Shown: positions 21,081 through 31,115 of the stretch, in pieces
Numbering within the stretch: the first letter of the stretch is position 1
Layout of the letters: every line of letters begins with the position of its first letter
Position numbers and translations under genes: made by a program
NCBI GenBank assembly: GCA_021030905.1
Contig: JAGFMI010000003.1
Location: 2,480,001 to 2,544,000 of the forward strand
Length of the DNA stretch: 64,000 bases
DNA from: Pyrenula massariospora
Taxonomy: Eukaryota; Ascomycota; Eurotiomycetes; Pyrenulales; Pyrenulaceae
Direction of reading: 5' to 3'
The notes under the pieces: generated by a model
The model's database searches: none
Told to the model about the DNA's origin: nothing
Seen by the model: the letters and a program-made list of their open reading frames with translations, nothing else

Positions 21081-24005
21081 ATGATTGATGATACACGAGA
21101 GCTTCAGTATCGCGGCCAGGTCCCGGAGACACGCGCATTGCGGGGCCGTCTCTCTGACAGCGTCGACCAGATTTTAAGTAGCCCAGTGGCGCGGGCGCAT
21201 GCAAATCGATGGGCATGCAGCCTTCGCTTCCTAACTTTTGATGATGAAGGGGACGAGTGTTGTGAAGAGAGCCACACGGCTCTAACAACGGGTCAGAAGC
21301 GCGAGCAGCCTCTCAGTGGACAATGCCAGCCATGCGAAAGAAGAGTCCCCCTCCCTTCAGGTCACTTGTGCGGAGATCACAAAGGCAACAATCACCGCAG
21401 AGTCCAGGTTCGAGAAACCGAGCTGCGCAAATATAGTGACCCATGTGTCCACATTCGTGAACGTTCATGCCGTGACTGTCAGCATATCCCGCTTTTTCCA
21501 AATGAAGGGAAGCCAACGAGATTTCGAATTCGGAGAGTCTATCCGACGGATCACCAAGCGCCTAACTGCGGAGATTTTATCGCGGTATCTTACTGTTGGT
21601 CTAGTGAAGAGAAAAATGAAAAAGTGGACAGCTACAGTGTGGTCGAAGAAGATGGCAGCGTGCGAGAAGCACGGGCATCGACTGTCACTATTGACCGTGC
21701 CGTGGCCTTTGCGCGTGAGAACGGTTTTCGGATGATCTGGATCGACCAGGTTTGTCTTCACAACTTTGCCCGTGAGCAATGCTAGATGTGGAACTATACT
21801 CGCTGACGGCCATGTTTCAAACTTACAGGAGTGCATAGAGCAGGACAACCCTTCTAAGAAGGAACTTGCTATTCAAGCTATGGATTACGTGTACGTGAGA
21901 GCTCATACATCAATTGGGCTGTTTCACACTCAGTTACAGCAGAAGCACCTCGATAGCTTGCTGTTGGCCTACGAGGCTCGGATCAGTCACCGTTTTCGAC
22001 AGCGTCGCGGAAGGAGAGTATTTAAGGACTGTCGATGGCTTAATTGCAACGTCATGTACGAAGCGATGTCCCTGATTGTAAACGACAAGTGGAACACACG
22101 CGCGTGGATCTTACAAGAAGCCTTCGCTTCTAGTGGTAACATGGTGCTTCTATTCCCGAGGGCTAGTAAAATTGATGTCCGCGGGTGGTTACTAATATGT
22201 CATGAAATGTCACAGAGTGAGCTAGCAATACAGCTTGACGTAGTGCAAGATTGTCTTCAGATGTGCACGCCGATGATACAACCAGTCGTCTCCAATGCTT
22301 TGAATGGCCAGCAGAACAAAAGCAGCAAGCGACGAATAATGAAGGGAAGAAAATCCGAAAGACAAGAAATCTCCAGCAACGTAGACCAGGTACGAATATC
22401 CATGAGACGACTTCAATTCTTTCACCCCAGACAGCCAGAACATCCCTTTACAATCTACTGCGGCAACACAAAGCCGAGACGTACTTGCAATGCTGCGGTA
22501 GCTTTGACGTATCTTCAACTTCGCGAGCTTGAGCGTATAGCAGACAAGTTAGCTATCGTGGCAAACATATGCGGATATGAGCTTCGGTTGAACACTATTA
22601 AGCTAGAGTCAACTCAAAACAGCCTAGCTACGTGTGTCATGGCCCTCGCTCTTGCTAACGGTGATTTTTCGTTGCTGGTTCCTGAGCTTTATCGCTCACC
22701 AGAATTCAAAGCCAATGGTAGGTACTCACGTCTCTCAAGCTCTACGCAGTCTACTAAAAATGACTAGAATTTTCCTTGAGTGAAGATCAAGAGTTCTCCT
22801 GGGCTCATTACCTGACTCAAAACCTCCAAAATGTGCAGGCAACTGAATGGAATCCATATGGACCAACGGCTGGATCCAATGCTGCTGCAACAACCGGCTT
22901 CTCTGAGGAAGGACTTTCATTTCCAGGGGTTCTATGGAAGGTCGACAGATTCCTAGACCTGAGGCCCCTCCAAGTGAAATACGCCGATTCTTGGCTGCGG
23001 CTGCGTAAATCCAGTGGACCTTCACCTCACTCTCCCGAAAAAGTCATGCTAGCAACAACGCACATCTTGTTTGAAATCATCGAATTTTTGGTTGTCAGGG
23101 GCGAGAAGCGTGTGGCAAACTCAGTATTAAATTCAACTTCGCATTGGAGGTGGAACAATTTCCAGGGAGACCTAGAGGTGATCGAGTCTGTCGATGGATT
23201 TCCCTCGGGTCTAAAAATAGAGAATCGGAAAGGAATGTTTTCCCTCGACCATAGCCCTAATGGGTGGTATCATCAGTGTTGGATTATCGATAGAGTCATG
23301 GAGAAAGGCGGCCTTTGGGTTGGACGTGTCATGGAGCGAGGTATAAACATGGATGATGAATCGCATGATGTTAAGGATACGACCTTAGAGAATGACGAAG
23401 GTTCAATCAAAGGTGAATGTGCCACGAATTCTAAAATTAGAGCATCAAAAGACGTTGAGTCAAGTTCCTCCCAGAGTCCGGTGTCGCATCCCGGCTCTGA
23501 GTCCACGTCTTCTGCCCGGAAGCCAGAGCATGGGAGCCACAGTCGGATCATGCTCATGACCTGGTTGCTCACAATCTTAGGGGAAGAGGCCGCATATCGG
23601 AACAAGAACGATGTTGAGGCTGGTCTGCAGCGCCAAGAGAAAGAAGCCATCAGGTCCTACATCGTGGGAAACCAATCCCAGCACCTGGCTCCTCTGTTGA
23701 CTTGTTACAACGGAAAGAAGAACCCTCGAAACGCCTACCAGAGACAGGCTATCTTCGATGTAGATGGTAATGCAGAAGAAGGAACACTGGTACTCACACC
23801 TGTCCAGATGGTGCTCGAATCTATTCCAAGACCGACCATGCGCAGCATGAGCGTCTCATGGCTTGTGGAAATGGTTGAAAGTGGTGATGACAATAAAGAT
23901 GAGGAAAAGAACAGACTGAGCGCGCTAAAGTATAGGGCTAGGGACATGGTTAAGGGAATGTGGAACTTCTCGTTAATGCCTTCGGGGCGCTATGAGATCG
24001 TGTAA
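21081..24005 (+). CDS. HET-domain (heterokaryon incompatibility) protein
   Basis: Three exons (21081..21749, 21829..22717, 22768..24005) encode 931 residues; introns are 79 and 50 bp. The HET domain is recognised by DFIAVSYCWSSEEKNE near 163, DRAVAFARENGFRMIWIDQ near 204-222, joined by the first splice to ECIEQDNPSKKELAIQAMD, and later by NDKWNTRAWILQEAF near 335. The remaining 550 residues have no recognised domain but include GDFSLLVPE-like segments common to long HET proteins. A Ser/Asp/Glu-rich stretch lies around residues 710-770. HET proteins trigger cell death when incompatible hyphae fuse; the C-terminal part is usually the variable, partner-specific region. The next genes upstream are AAA and NLR-like, and together they resemble an incompatibility locus. 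The role in this species is inferred. Confidence 0.88.
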
Positions 24006-24904
24006 GCGCCCACGTCTAGAAAGATAATGATAGATTTTTATCCATTGTAAGACAACGTGGGCCTCAAACTGTTGGAGGAAGCTTCAGGGAAGGTGTCTAT
24101 GGAAAGCAATTCGAGCGAGTTGTTGATGGATTATCACATGGAGGGATTTGCATAACGACAACACAAGCCTTGCAACTTTGTTGGAAACATTCTGTTGTCT
24201 TTCCAGGCGTTTCCCACTATTTGTCTGCCTCAGCGTAGAGTTCTACCATGGCAGTGAGGGCCCAGGTTAATAGAGAGTTATGAACTCAGTAAACTGCACC
24301 GTCAAGATTGTTAAGAGCTATGACTTAAGTAAGAGTGACCTCTGAACGTTGATTAGCCCCCAAGCCCGTCGTGATGACGTACTTCTATACAAAGCCAAAC
24401 CAACGCTGAAGTTCTGTCTTTGTCAGTCTACAGCTGGAAATTATCTTCTTGATGCATATACTCCAGGCCAGGACTGTTCGAGGATCACTAGAGTCGAGCT
24501 ACTGAGACCGGAAACTGTGCCGGGCAATTGGAGCATACGCTCAGTTTAAAGGCAGTTTGCCTAGTTGTCATAGAAGCGACCGTGAGATGACGGCAAATTT
24601 CCAGGCTCCTTTGTCATTTTGGGAAGTATCTCCTTTATCGCTTGATGGCTTCTTGAGTAGTTTTCAATTGGCGGGCGTGAACAAAGACGTTGGTATTGGA
24701 TGGTCTCATCCCGGATATGGAACAAGGAGCAGTCTCTGGTAAGCTTCTCTAACTAGTACTATATGCGACTAATACTCTCCAACTTTTGAGACCCAATATT
24801 TGTGTTTACCTTTCGTGCATCTTTTAAGCACGGCCCTAAGCTTTCAAAACACCAAGTCTGTCGCCACACCGGATCAGCCACGATTCAAATTGCTTGTATT
24901 TTTC
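24006..24904. other. spacer before the small-membrane-protein run
   Basis: Only short motif-free frames occur. ACAAAGACGTTGG at 24681..24693 resembles the right half of the shared promoter box described below, but in the opposite orientation to the following gene. I count it as a weak resemblance only. Confidence 0.4.
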
Positions 24905-25441
24905 ATGGCCGCTCCTCAATTCGAAAGAATGCCTTCCAAGCGAGAAATACAAGTTGCGATTGCATCACTTCCCTCCAACACCTCCTATATTATAATACTC
25001 TGGGTCACAATGTATCTTCTTGACACTCCTTTTTCCGTCTTTTGGTACAATCCCTTGGAAGTATTGACGGCCATTTTCGTCTCTGCGGTCTTCCAATACC
25101 GCATCAGCTCTCACTTCCGTCCAATTTCGCTCATACTTTCATTAGCATTTATCATTGGCTTCAACTTCTTGATCTGGACGGTGATCTTTCATTCGGCTTT
25201 TGTGGATCGCAACAAAGAGGCGCAGAAAATGTTGAAGGAAGCGCAGGATGCTATGATGGACCAAGGGCAATCTCTAGATGATATACGGCGTGGGATTTTG
25301 GGAATGTTAGGACTATACGTGCTGATTGCTTCCTCGGGAGATCTTGCAGCAGATGCGGTGGAGTGGGTGATGAAATGGGCTGCTACTGGTGCCAAAGATG
25401 CTCGCGCTAAGAAAACAAGGCGTGGATCGAGTAGGTCCTGA
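24905..25441 (+). CDS. small membrane protein, 178 residues
   Basis: Start placed at the ATG giving MAAPQFERMPSK; the frame upstream has only TTG. Hydrophobic segments lie at about 28-45, 52-66 and 73-97, followed by a charged amphipathic helix (NKEAQKMLKEAQDAMMDQG) and a fourth hydrophobic stretch near 130-148. The tail is very basic (RAKKTRRGSSRS). The pattern LLDTPFSVFWYNPLEV sits where LGxPVDGxYNE occurs in the two clear paralogues at 35 and 36 kb, so this is probably a diverged member of the same family. No known family name. It is likely in an endomembrane or the plasma membrane. Confidence 0.6.
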   Translation: MAAPQFERMPSKREIQVAIASLPSNTSYIIILWVTMYLLDTPFSVFWYNPLEVLTAIFVSAVFQYRISSHFRPISLILSLAFIIGFNFLIWTVIFHSAFVDRNKEAQKMLKEAQDAMMDQGQSLDDIRRGILGMLGLYVLIASSGDLAADAVEWVMKWAATGAKDARAKKTRRGSSRS

Positions 25442-25517
25442 TATCAACTCGAAAAAAATATGGCTTATCTTTTCATATCGTTAGAATACATTACCGTTCT
25501 CGTGACTTGGCCCAGAG

Positions 25518-25543
25518 AAAATGGCTTTGTTCAAGACACAAAG
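25518..25543 (+). promoter_or_regulatory. shared promoter box, diverged copy
   Basis: AATGGCTTTG, four bases, then AGACACAAAG. This matches the gene-sense form of the box seen before the minus-strand members (AATGYCTTTG, spacer, AGACAAAGG), in the orientation expected for the plus-strand gene starting at 25760. It is about 115 bp upstream of the TATA box. Confidence 0.45.
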
Positions 25544-25655
25544 TTCTGCTTTATGTCATCAAAGAGAACGTTCAATCTACCATTTGTTTCTCTCAGGTCC
25601 AATGTACCTAGAAACACCAGCGCCAGTCTTCTAATCGGTCCTCTTATTGCTGACC

Positions 25656-25664
25656 TATATATAT
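25656..25664 (+). promoter_or_regulatory. TATA box
   Basis: TATATATAT about 96 bp before the start codon at 25760. This is the same spacing as the TATA boxes of the other small membrane protein genes. Confidence 0.5.
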
Positions 25665-25759
25665 GTCACTGCTAGCGTAGTGAGACGTTTCTTGTATCCC
25701 AACACTGGTTTTGCACTAACTCCCCAGCTCAAAGTCTTATCATCCGCCTGAGACTCGCA

Positions 25760-26074
25760 ATGACAACCAACTCAAGCCCTCCTCTCACCCCCAACATAAC
25801 CATCACACCCCCCAGCCCTAGCCTGAGCCCAACCCGCGCCGCCATCCCCAACGAGCTTCGCGAGCGATATAGGTATGTATTCCGTAGATTGGTCATCACT
25901 TCTCTGATACTACTAATCCTCGAGCTTAACACAGAATACAAATTCTTCACCATCCCATTGCTGGTGGTATTTGGACCGATTGTTGCGATCATCATGTTGG
26001 CTCTCGCCGCGTGGCTCGTTATGGCGCCATTTGTGCTGATCATGGATGAGATGGAGGGGAATCGCGGATGGTAG
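25760..26074 (+). CDS. very small membrane protein, 104 residues
   Basis: Pro/Ser/Thr-rich N-terminus (TPNITITPPSPSLSPT) facing one side, then two hydrophobic segments, LVITSLILLILEL and FTIPLLVVFGPIVAIIMLAL, running into a third. It ends with acidic MDEMEGNRGW. A possible intron (GTATGT at about 25873 to ACACAG) would destroy the hydrophobic segments, so the unspliced frame is preferred. It has a good TATA box and a diverged copy of the shared box upstream. No family recognised. Confidence 0.5.
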   Translation: MTTNSSPPLTPNITITPPSPSLSPTRAAIPNELRERYRYVFRRLVITSLILLILELNTEYKFFTIPLLVVFGPIVAIIMLALAAWLVMAPFVLIMDEMEGNRGW

Positions 26075-26856
26075 GTGGGTAAGAGGAAGGTCGAACGAAA
26101 TAGAGCATTCATGCAATGGTGAGCAAATAGGTTGTATTGAGAGATGGACATGGAAGGAGGCGAAGAAGGTAAGTCTCTGTAGACATATTTCACTCAAAAT
26201 CCGTCACACGGGTCTCTAAACTTTCGCCGGTACAATATCCGCAAACGCTGTTCCATATTTCAATGAGATTTGAGAGATAAGTGATTTTTATTATTTTGGT
26301 ACAACATTTGATTACAGTACTTGCTCGACTTCTGAACTATATCTGAACTCTGAACTTTATATTACTCTTGCTTCTTCACTAATTCCTCTGTCTTACTCTC
26401 TTCCCTCCTAATGTTTATTTCGTAGCGCTATTAATATTGACACTTTCTCTTCCCTTGAGTAGAGATTAGCGCAATGTTACTTATTCTTCCTCTGACCCTC
26501 TCTTTCCGACATCGGCCAGATTAAGGTATTTTACGATCAGTTATTGTCACCTCATCTCGTTTCTATCTTTGACTGCTGAAATCAGAAGTTTGAAAGTGCC
26601 TTACGAGCCACTCCCAGCACCTAGACCTCTTTCAACTATACCCATTACCTCATCTAACTCTATCCAAGCTCATACCTCGACAGAGCTCAACACTATTAAT
26701 ATCGCAGCCCGAGTTAACAACAATCAAGCGCGGTTTCCCGGAGACTGGAGCTAAATGGGATGCCAGTGGATCGAGGAGCTCGTGGAAGGAAGCCCGAAAC
26801 AGATCCCGGCCAAACCATAAGCCAGTAATGTAGAGGTAATAGATGTTATAGGAAAA
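26075..26856. other. pyrimidine-rich spacer
   Basis: Mostly T/C-rich DNA without convincing genes. A Pro/Ser/Thr-rich frame of about 60 codons at 26569..26754 lacks an ATG. It might be an upstream exon of the coiled-coil frame at 26857, but I could not find splice sites that join them. Confidence 0.4.
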
Positions 26857-27231
26857 ATGGTGGATAATATGCCAATAAGAGATCGTGAGTTCGCTGGGCT
26901 GCTGGCTACGGTGAAGCAGGAGCTTAGCCGTAAGAATCGTCATTTTGATGATAAAATTGACGAGACCTTTGAAATTGAAACAAGAGAATGTAGAAGAGAA
27001 GAGAAAAGAAAGGTCTGGCTTGTCACGGATGCAATCAGAAGCAGGTCAGAAACCCAGCAAGCTGGAGCTGAGCGGAATGAAACTATGAAGAAATGCGAAG
27101 AAGCGAAAGCCGAGCTGCAGAGACTAGAACGGAGAGCTGAGAAAGCAAGACAGAAGGTAAAGGAGCGTTTCCGGAGAACAGAGGTAAGGATGGGTGGCAA
27201 AGACCCTGGTTTCATGGCACACGGAGATTAG
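26857..27231 (+). CDS. small charged coiled-coil protein, 124 residues
   Basis: Starts MVDNMPIRDREFAGLL and is almost entirely a charged helix with heptad-like spacing, ending in a strongly basic Arg/Lys stretch. Composition is plausible for a real protein, but there is no recognised family and the N-terminus is uncertain. A second, unrelated-looking coiled-coil protein lies at 29.3 kb in the same gene-poor region. Confidence 0.4.
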   Translation: MVDNMPIRDREFAGLLATVKQELSRKNRHFDDKIDETFEIETRECRREEKRKVWLVTDAIRSRSETQQAGAERNETMKKCEEAKAELQRLERRAEKARQKVKERFRRTEVRMGGKDPGFMAHGD

Positions 27232-28037
27232 ACAGGTAGAAGTCGAGAGAATGGCAATGGCAGAAGAGACAATACGAATGTAGCCTTCCTCAAGACACTT
27301 AAACTTGAAGAGCTTCCCTTACTAGAATAGCTTGATGATATAGTCAGTTGTCATTCATTGTCTTCGAATGTGTTCTATGTCGGCTTCAGGCTCATCTGGC
27401 AGACAAAGAAAGTACAGTACAAAAAAATAGCAGAGAGAAGATGATTGATAGTAGATTAGTATCTCTTAGATGATCGAAGAGGTCATGCAGAAGCTGAGTA
27501 GCATGACCTCTGTTCTGGCTTTGCAATATTCTAATCAGTGTTCACTCTGGAAAATAGTCACCAACAGAGCCTAAATAGTCGAGTAGAGACATGAAATCAC
27601 ATCTTCTGATTCATTACCTCGATGTAAATAGCAGAGTTCTCCCAATTCACTCAAATTTCTGCACAAAACACATGGGCTCTACTTATCACTACATTAGTAC
27701 AAGCTTGAACACCCTGACAGCTTCCTAAACTTCTCATACTTCCTCTATAAACATTATCTCAAGTCCAAAATTCCTTTTTCCAGCGCATCAAGCTATGGAG
27801 AACAAGCCAGGACTTCTACATGATATCCTAACTTATCCATGGGTCTTGGAAGCTCACTACAGCGACAAGGATACCCACTCCGAGCACATGTTATAGCGTA
27901 TAGAGATGGCATAGTCGAACGTAGCTCCGTATCCAGTAGCTTATGAGCTAGCTAATAGAAAAGACACTTTTATTTACTCTTGAACACCTAATTGTATTTC
28001 TTGGGAGATTTCAATCATCCATTCTATCAGTCAAGGA
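27232..28037. other. gene-free AT-rich spacer
   Basis: No open frame over 60 codons on either strand. It contains loose CATTGTC words near 27355 that lack the partner half of the shared box. Confidence 0.5.
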
Positions 28038-28571
28038 TTATCGCAGAGCTCTCAATGCATCCCATTTCTCACGATACACATTATCCCAAGCCCAAATAGC
28101 GCCCCTCCCCACCAGTTCCACAAATGTCACAAGCTCTCCAGCCATACAAGTTATGGCAAGCACAACGGTAAAGCCGGCAAGCCAAGTACTTGTTTCCTTC
28201 AGGAGAAGTGTTGCATGGCGGAATCTGCGGGACTTGTCTCCCGGATCGATACAGTATTGATACCCCAGTATCCGCCAGAAGGAGCAGAAAAGCCAGAGTT
28301 GTGAATACCAAAAGAAGTAGATACCGTAACAATAAAATGGCAACAGAGCGAAGATAAGTAAGACGCTAATAAGCAACACCTCCCCGGAAGCATTGCCATG
28401 CCCCAATTCTGCTAGGCATGCTAAGGCGCAAGTACCGGCGACTGTCTTGAACACCTGAGGGAAGGGAATATCAAGAGCTAGCCGTAGAATCACAGCGGAT
28501 GCAGCAAGTAAGGTAACGATTCTTGGTGTTGCTTCTCCTGTGATTGAAAAGGCCGAGTGTTCGGTGGCCAT
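28038..28571 (-). CDS. small membrane protein, 177 residues
   Basis: Starts at ATG 28571. Four hydrophobic regions at about 17-35, 44-56, 65-95 and 130-155, the third rich in Phe, Tyr and Trp, with a polar basic loop (DKSRRFRHATLLLKE) before the last. The segment LALDIPFPQVFKTV followed by an ICxxA-like stretch (TCALACLAELGH) and LISVLLIFALL aligns in order with the 35- and 36-kb paralogues. A full copy of the shared promoter box and a TATA box precede it. Function unknown. The 35 C-terminal residues are polar and end EKWDALRALR. Confidence 0.65.
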   Translation of the reverse strand: MATEHSAFSITGEATPRIVTLLAASAVILRLALDIPFPQVFKTVAGTCALACLAELGHGNASGEVLLISVLLIFALLPFYCYGIYFFWYSQLWLFCSFWRILGYQYCIDPGDKSRRFRHATLLLKETSTWLAGFTVVLAITCMAGELVTFVELVGRGAIWAWDNVYREKWDALRALR

Positions 28572-28662
28572 GTGTGTTGTCGGGAACGAAATTTCAATGG
28601 GGACAGAAATTGTTGATAGATTTTGAGGATGGAGAGATCTGGAATAAAAGAAGTAGAATTGT

Positions 28663-28672
28663 TATTTTTATA
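28663..28672 (-). promoter_or_regulatory. TATA box
   Basis: TATAAAAATA on the minus strand, about 92 bp before the ATG of the 28.0-28.6 kb gene. Confidence 0.5.
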
Positions 28673-28760
28673 ACCACTCCTAAACAAAGATGGAAGCTTT
28701 AGAAAAGCCAAGCGGCAGTGAGATTTGTGTTGACCATAGCTAGGATGCGTGACGGCGTTT

Positions 28761-28790
28761 CGTCCTTTGTCTAAAGTGAAAGACATTGTT
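28761..28790 (-). promoter_or_regulatory. shared promoter box, full copy
   Basis: On the plus strand it reads CGTCCTTTGTCT, five bases, GAAAGACATTGTTT. Both halves and the five-base spacing match the boxes at 35.5 and 36.7 kb. It is 190 bp before the start codon. Confidence 0.7.
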
Positions 28791-29341
28791 TCAAGACTTC
28801 ATGGAAGGTGAAACTAATGGCTACTGTCTTAGTGATGAGTTGCTCTAGGCAGACTGGCATTAAATCAGATGTTGAGAAGAGTCTTAGGCCGTGATCCTTA
28901 AAAGAGTTCCATTTTTAATTCAAACTATACCCATCATTGCTCCGTCTCAAGCCCTTGATTCTTTGCCGTCCCAATTGCCAATTGTTGAAGAGTAGCCAGA
29001 TGATACTTTCTCGAGAATTAAGCAGATTATGGCTCAATTTGTCAGCATCAAATCGAGCCTAGGAGGTATGTCAGCCCAGGCGTAAAAGAAATATATGAAC
29101 TTCAAATTTCATTCAGAATCTCACCTTCCTCTCAACAGTAATTTTACTGAATTACCTTCATCCATCTCATGAATGTCGATCATTATCTCCTAGTTACATT
29201 GCTTTCGACGTAGAATAAGATCCATCAACCGTAAGCTCTCAACTCCACGTCATTGTAACTATTGTCCACCATAGTGCTATTCGAGTTTCCTCAAATACCC
29301 TCCAATCCCAGAGTTGTCTCACTGCCAACATTACTCAGATC

Positions 29342-29842
29342 ATGGCTTCTAAGATATCGACGTCTCCATCTTTGGACTCGCCTACATTTCCTCGCAAGCA
29401 TGCTATGCTAGTCAGAACTGCGAGCCCAAAAAAGAGGAAGGAGCCGCCAGGAGAGATGGACGAACCGATAGTCATAGTGAAACGTCGCCCCAACCAATCA
29501 GTCAGTAATCTTTCGGACAAACGGAAAAGGAGCGAAAAGCACGATGAGGACACAGTTGATGCCATTATGCGCATGACAAACGACCTAGTCACTCGAAATC
29601 GCAAGTTATCCGAAGCGCTAGATGCTCAGGATCGAGTAATCGCCAGATTGAAGGAGGAGAAGGACGAAGAAGACGCAAGGTATATCTACGCAGACATAGA
29701 ACGCATAAAAGTTACTGAAGAACGTGACGAGGCGATAGCAGAGCTTCTAGAGCTGGACAGAAAGCTCGAGCGGAGCAGGAAAGTTCTCGAGGAATCTCTG
29801 GGGCTGGAAACGACAGAGGGGTATGGGGATGCTTTTAAATAG
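29342..29842 (+). CDS. coiled-coil protein with basic N-terminus, 166 residues
   Basis: Single exon from ATG 29342. The first 70 residues are Ser/Pro/Lys-rich and contain nuclear-localisation-like clusters (SPKKRKEPPG, SDKRKRSEKH). From about 75 to 155 it is a continuous charged coiled coil with LVTRNRKLSEAL and ELLELDRKLERSRK heptads. It resembles small fungal proteins of unknown function with a bZIP-like look but no recognisable DNA-binding basic region next to a Leu zipper. No shared box was found upstream, so it may be unconnected to the membrane protein set. Confidence 0.55.
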   Translation: MASKISTSPSLDSPTFPRKHAMLVRTASPKKRKEPPGEMDEPIVIVKRRPNQSVSNLSDKRKRSEKHDEDTVDAIMRMTNDLVTRNRKLSEALDAQDRVIARLKEEKDEEDARYIYADIERIKVTEERDEAIAELLELDRKLERSRKVLEESLGLETTEGYGDAFK

Positions 29843-30282
29843 TCCGTTGGCAAGTGACACAAAAGTCAAGCTTGGGGAAATCGAAATGGGTCTGAAGGCG
29901 CCTCATTTTGCAAGGCAGATCTAATGCGCAACTGCAAAATCACGCTGCGAAATTATTGAGCATGGTGGAACGAGCTGGTTCTGGCAGCGATTCTGGTTAG
30001 GGAAGCATCATCGTGAAAACAATAAAATGGGCAGAAATATTACCTTACGATTGATAAAGAGGAGAAGATTCCTAGGATGAACTTAATGAAAGTTCTCTGA
30101 AGCTGATGATAGGTTTTCATTTGTGGATAAAAATACAGTGATAAGAGCCATTAAATCTCTATTGCTACGTGTGCAAGGTCTCTTCAGTTCTCTCCCTAGG
30201 TCCTGGATACAGGGAATTTGGAAGAAAACCTCCACTCAAGCAACAGCGATCAAGAGAACGTATGCCGGCTTAGGACACTACC

Positions 30283-30879
30283 TCATTCGTCACAATCCCA
30301 CTCCTCCTCCCTCGCTTCGACACCCACATGTCCACGACTAGATCCACACCGATATAGGATACCGTGTCCGTGCAGCTCAACATTCTGAGGATCTCTCAGC
30401 TTGTCCTTTTCATGAGCATGCGCAATCAGTCTAAGTGCTAGCCCTCCGATAATCGTCAACACAGCATACAGCACTAACTCTATCACAGCCAGCATGATCG
30501 CGTCCATCACATAGCCGTGCATCTCCTCCGCCTCCCTTGCACATTCCAGTGCATAGTCCGTCGCCCTGACCCATCGATAAACGTCGGTCTTGGATCCCGA
30601 GCGGAGGTAGTACCTCAAGGCAGCCGCCTTCACCAGTTTAGCAAGGCTTCCTATGTAGAAGACGAAAGTAATAAGTCCTTTTAAGGGGAGAGTTTGGATG
30701 ATGATCCATGATAGAACCACCATAGAGAGAACTTGCTCGTAGTCGGGAAGGGTGTAACCATAGATCTTGATTGCAAGGATGAATAGGAGGGTGTGTTCGA
30801 GGAAGGCGCAGATCTTCTTCGTCGTGGACGTCATATCGCCGGAGGTCCAAGCTGTTGTGATTATTTGGAATAGATCCAT
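30283..30879 (-). CDS. small membrane protein, 198 residues
   Basis: Start at ATG 30879 (MDLFQIITTAWTSG); the frame upstream offers only TTG. Hydrophobic segments at about 28-45, 52-70, 72-92 and 128-158, a polar helix with Arg/Tyr (ALRYYLRSGSK) and Glu-rich CAREAEEMHGY between the third and fourth, and a charged tail ending EAREEEWDCDE. Overall plan is that of the other members: three hydrophobic helices, polar helix, one more hydrophobic helix. A half copy of the shared box and a TATA box lie upstream. Confidence 0.62.
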   Translation of the reverse strand: MDLFQIITTAWTSGDMTSTTKKICAFLEHTLLFILAIKIYGYTLPDYEQVLSMVVLSWIIIQTLPLKGLITFVFYIGSLAKLVKAAALRYYLRSGSKTDVYRWVRATDYALECAREAEEMHGYVMDAIMLAVIELVLYAVLTIIGGLALRLIAHAHEKDKLRDPQNVELHGHGILYRCGSSRGHVGVEAREEEWDCDE

Positions 30880-30992
30880 GGTTGTCGATTTGTGCAAAAG
30901 TGCTGCCGTTTGTCTCTGTACCGTCTTAATATTTTCGGTTGAGCCGACAAGATGCTAAGACCTAGAGTCAAAAAGGTGAGCGAGAAAAAGGG

Positions 30993-31000
30993 TATTTATA
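30993..31000 (-). promoter_or_regulatory. TATA box
   Basis: TATAAATA on the minus strand about 115 bp before the start codon at 30879. Confidence 0.5.
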
Positions 31001-31103
31001 CCATATTTCTTATAGGGAGTAAGCTTTTATCTATCTACCAGTAACTTTACTATCGTTAAGAATGGTGAACTGTTGCCGACAGCTGATAGGCTCTGGTTTG
31101 TTT

Positions 31104-31115
31104 AAAGACATTGTC
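31104..31115 (-). promoter_or_regulatory. shared promoter box, half copy
   Basis: AAAGACATTGTC on the plus strand, identical to the right half of the boxes at 28.8 and 36.7 kb. The left half is only loosely kept (GGTTTG). It is about 225 bp before the start codon. Confidence 0.5.

Noticed and set aside
24679-24693. Half box before the 24.9-kb gene
   Set aside because: Opposite orientation to the gene and only one half; kept only as a note.
25873-25934. Possible 62-bp intron in the 104-residue membrane gene (GTATGT to ACACAG)
   Set aside because: Splicing would replace the hydrophobic segments by a frame without structure; the unspliced reading is more protein-like.
27340-27365. CATTGTC words as a further promoter box
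   Set aside because: The partner half and the fixed spacing are missing, and no gene lies at the expected distance.
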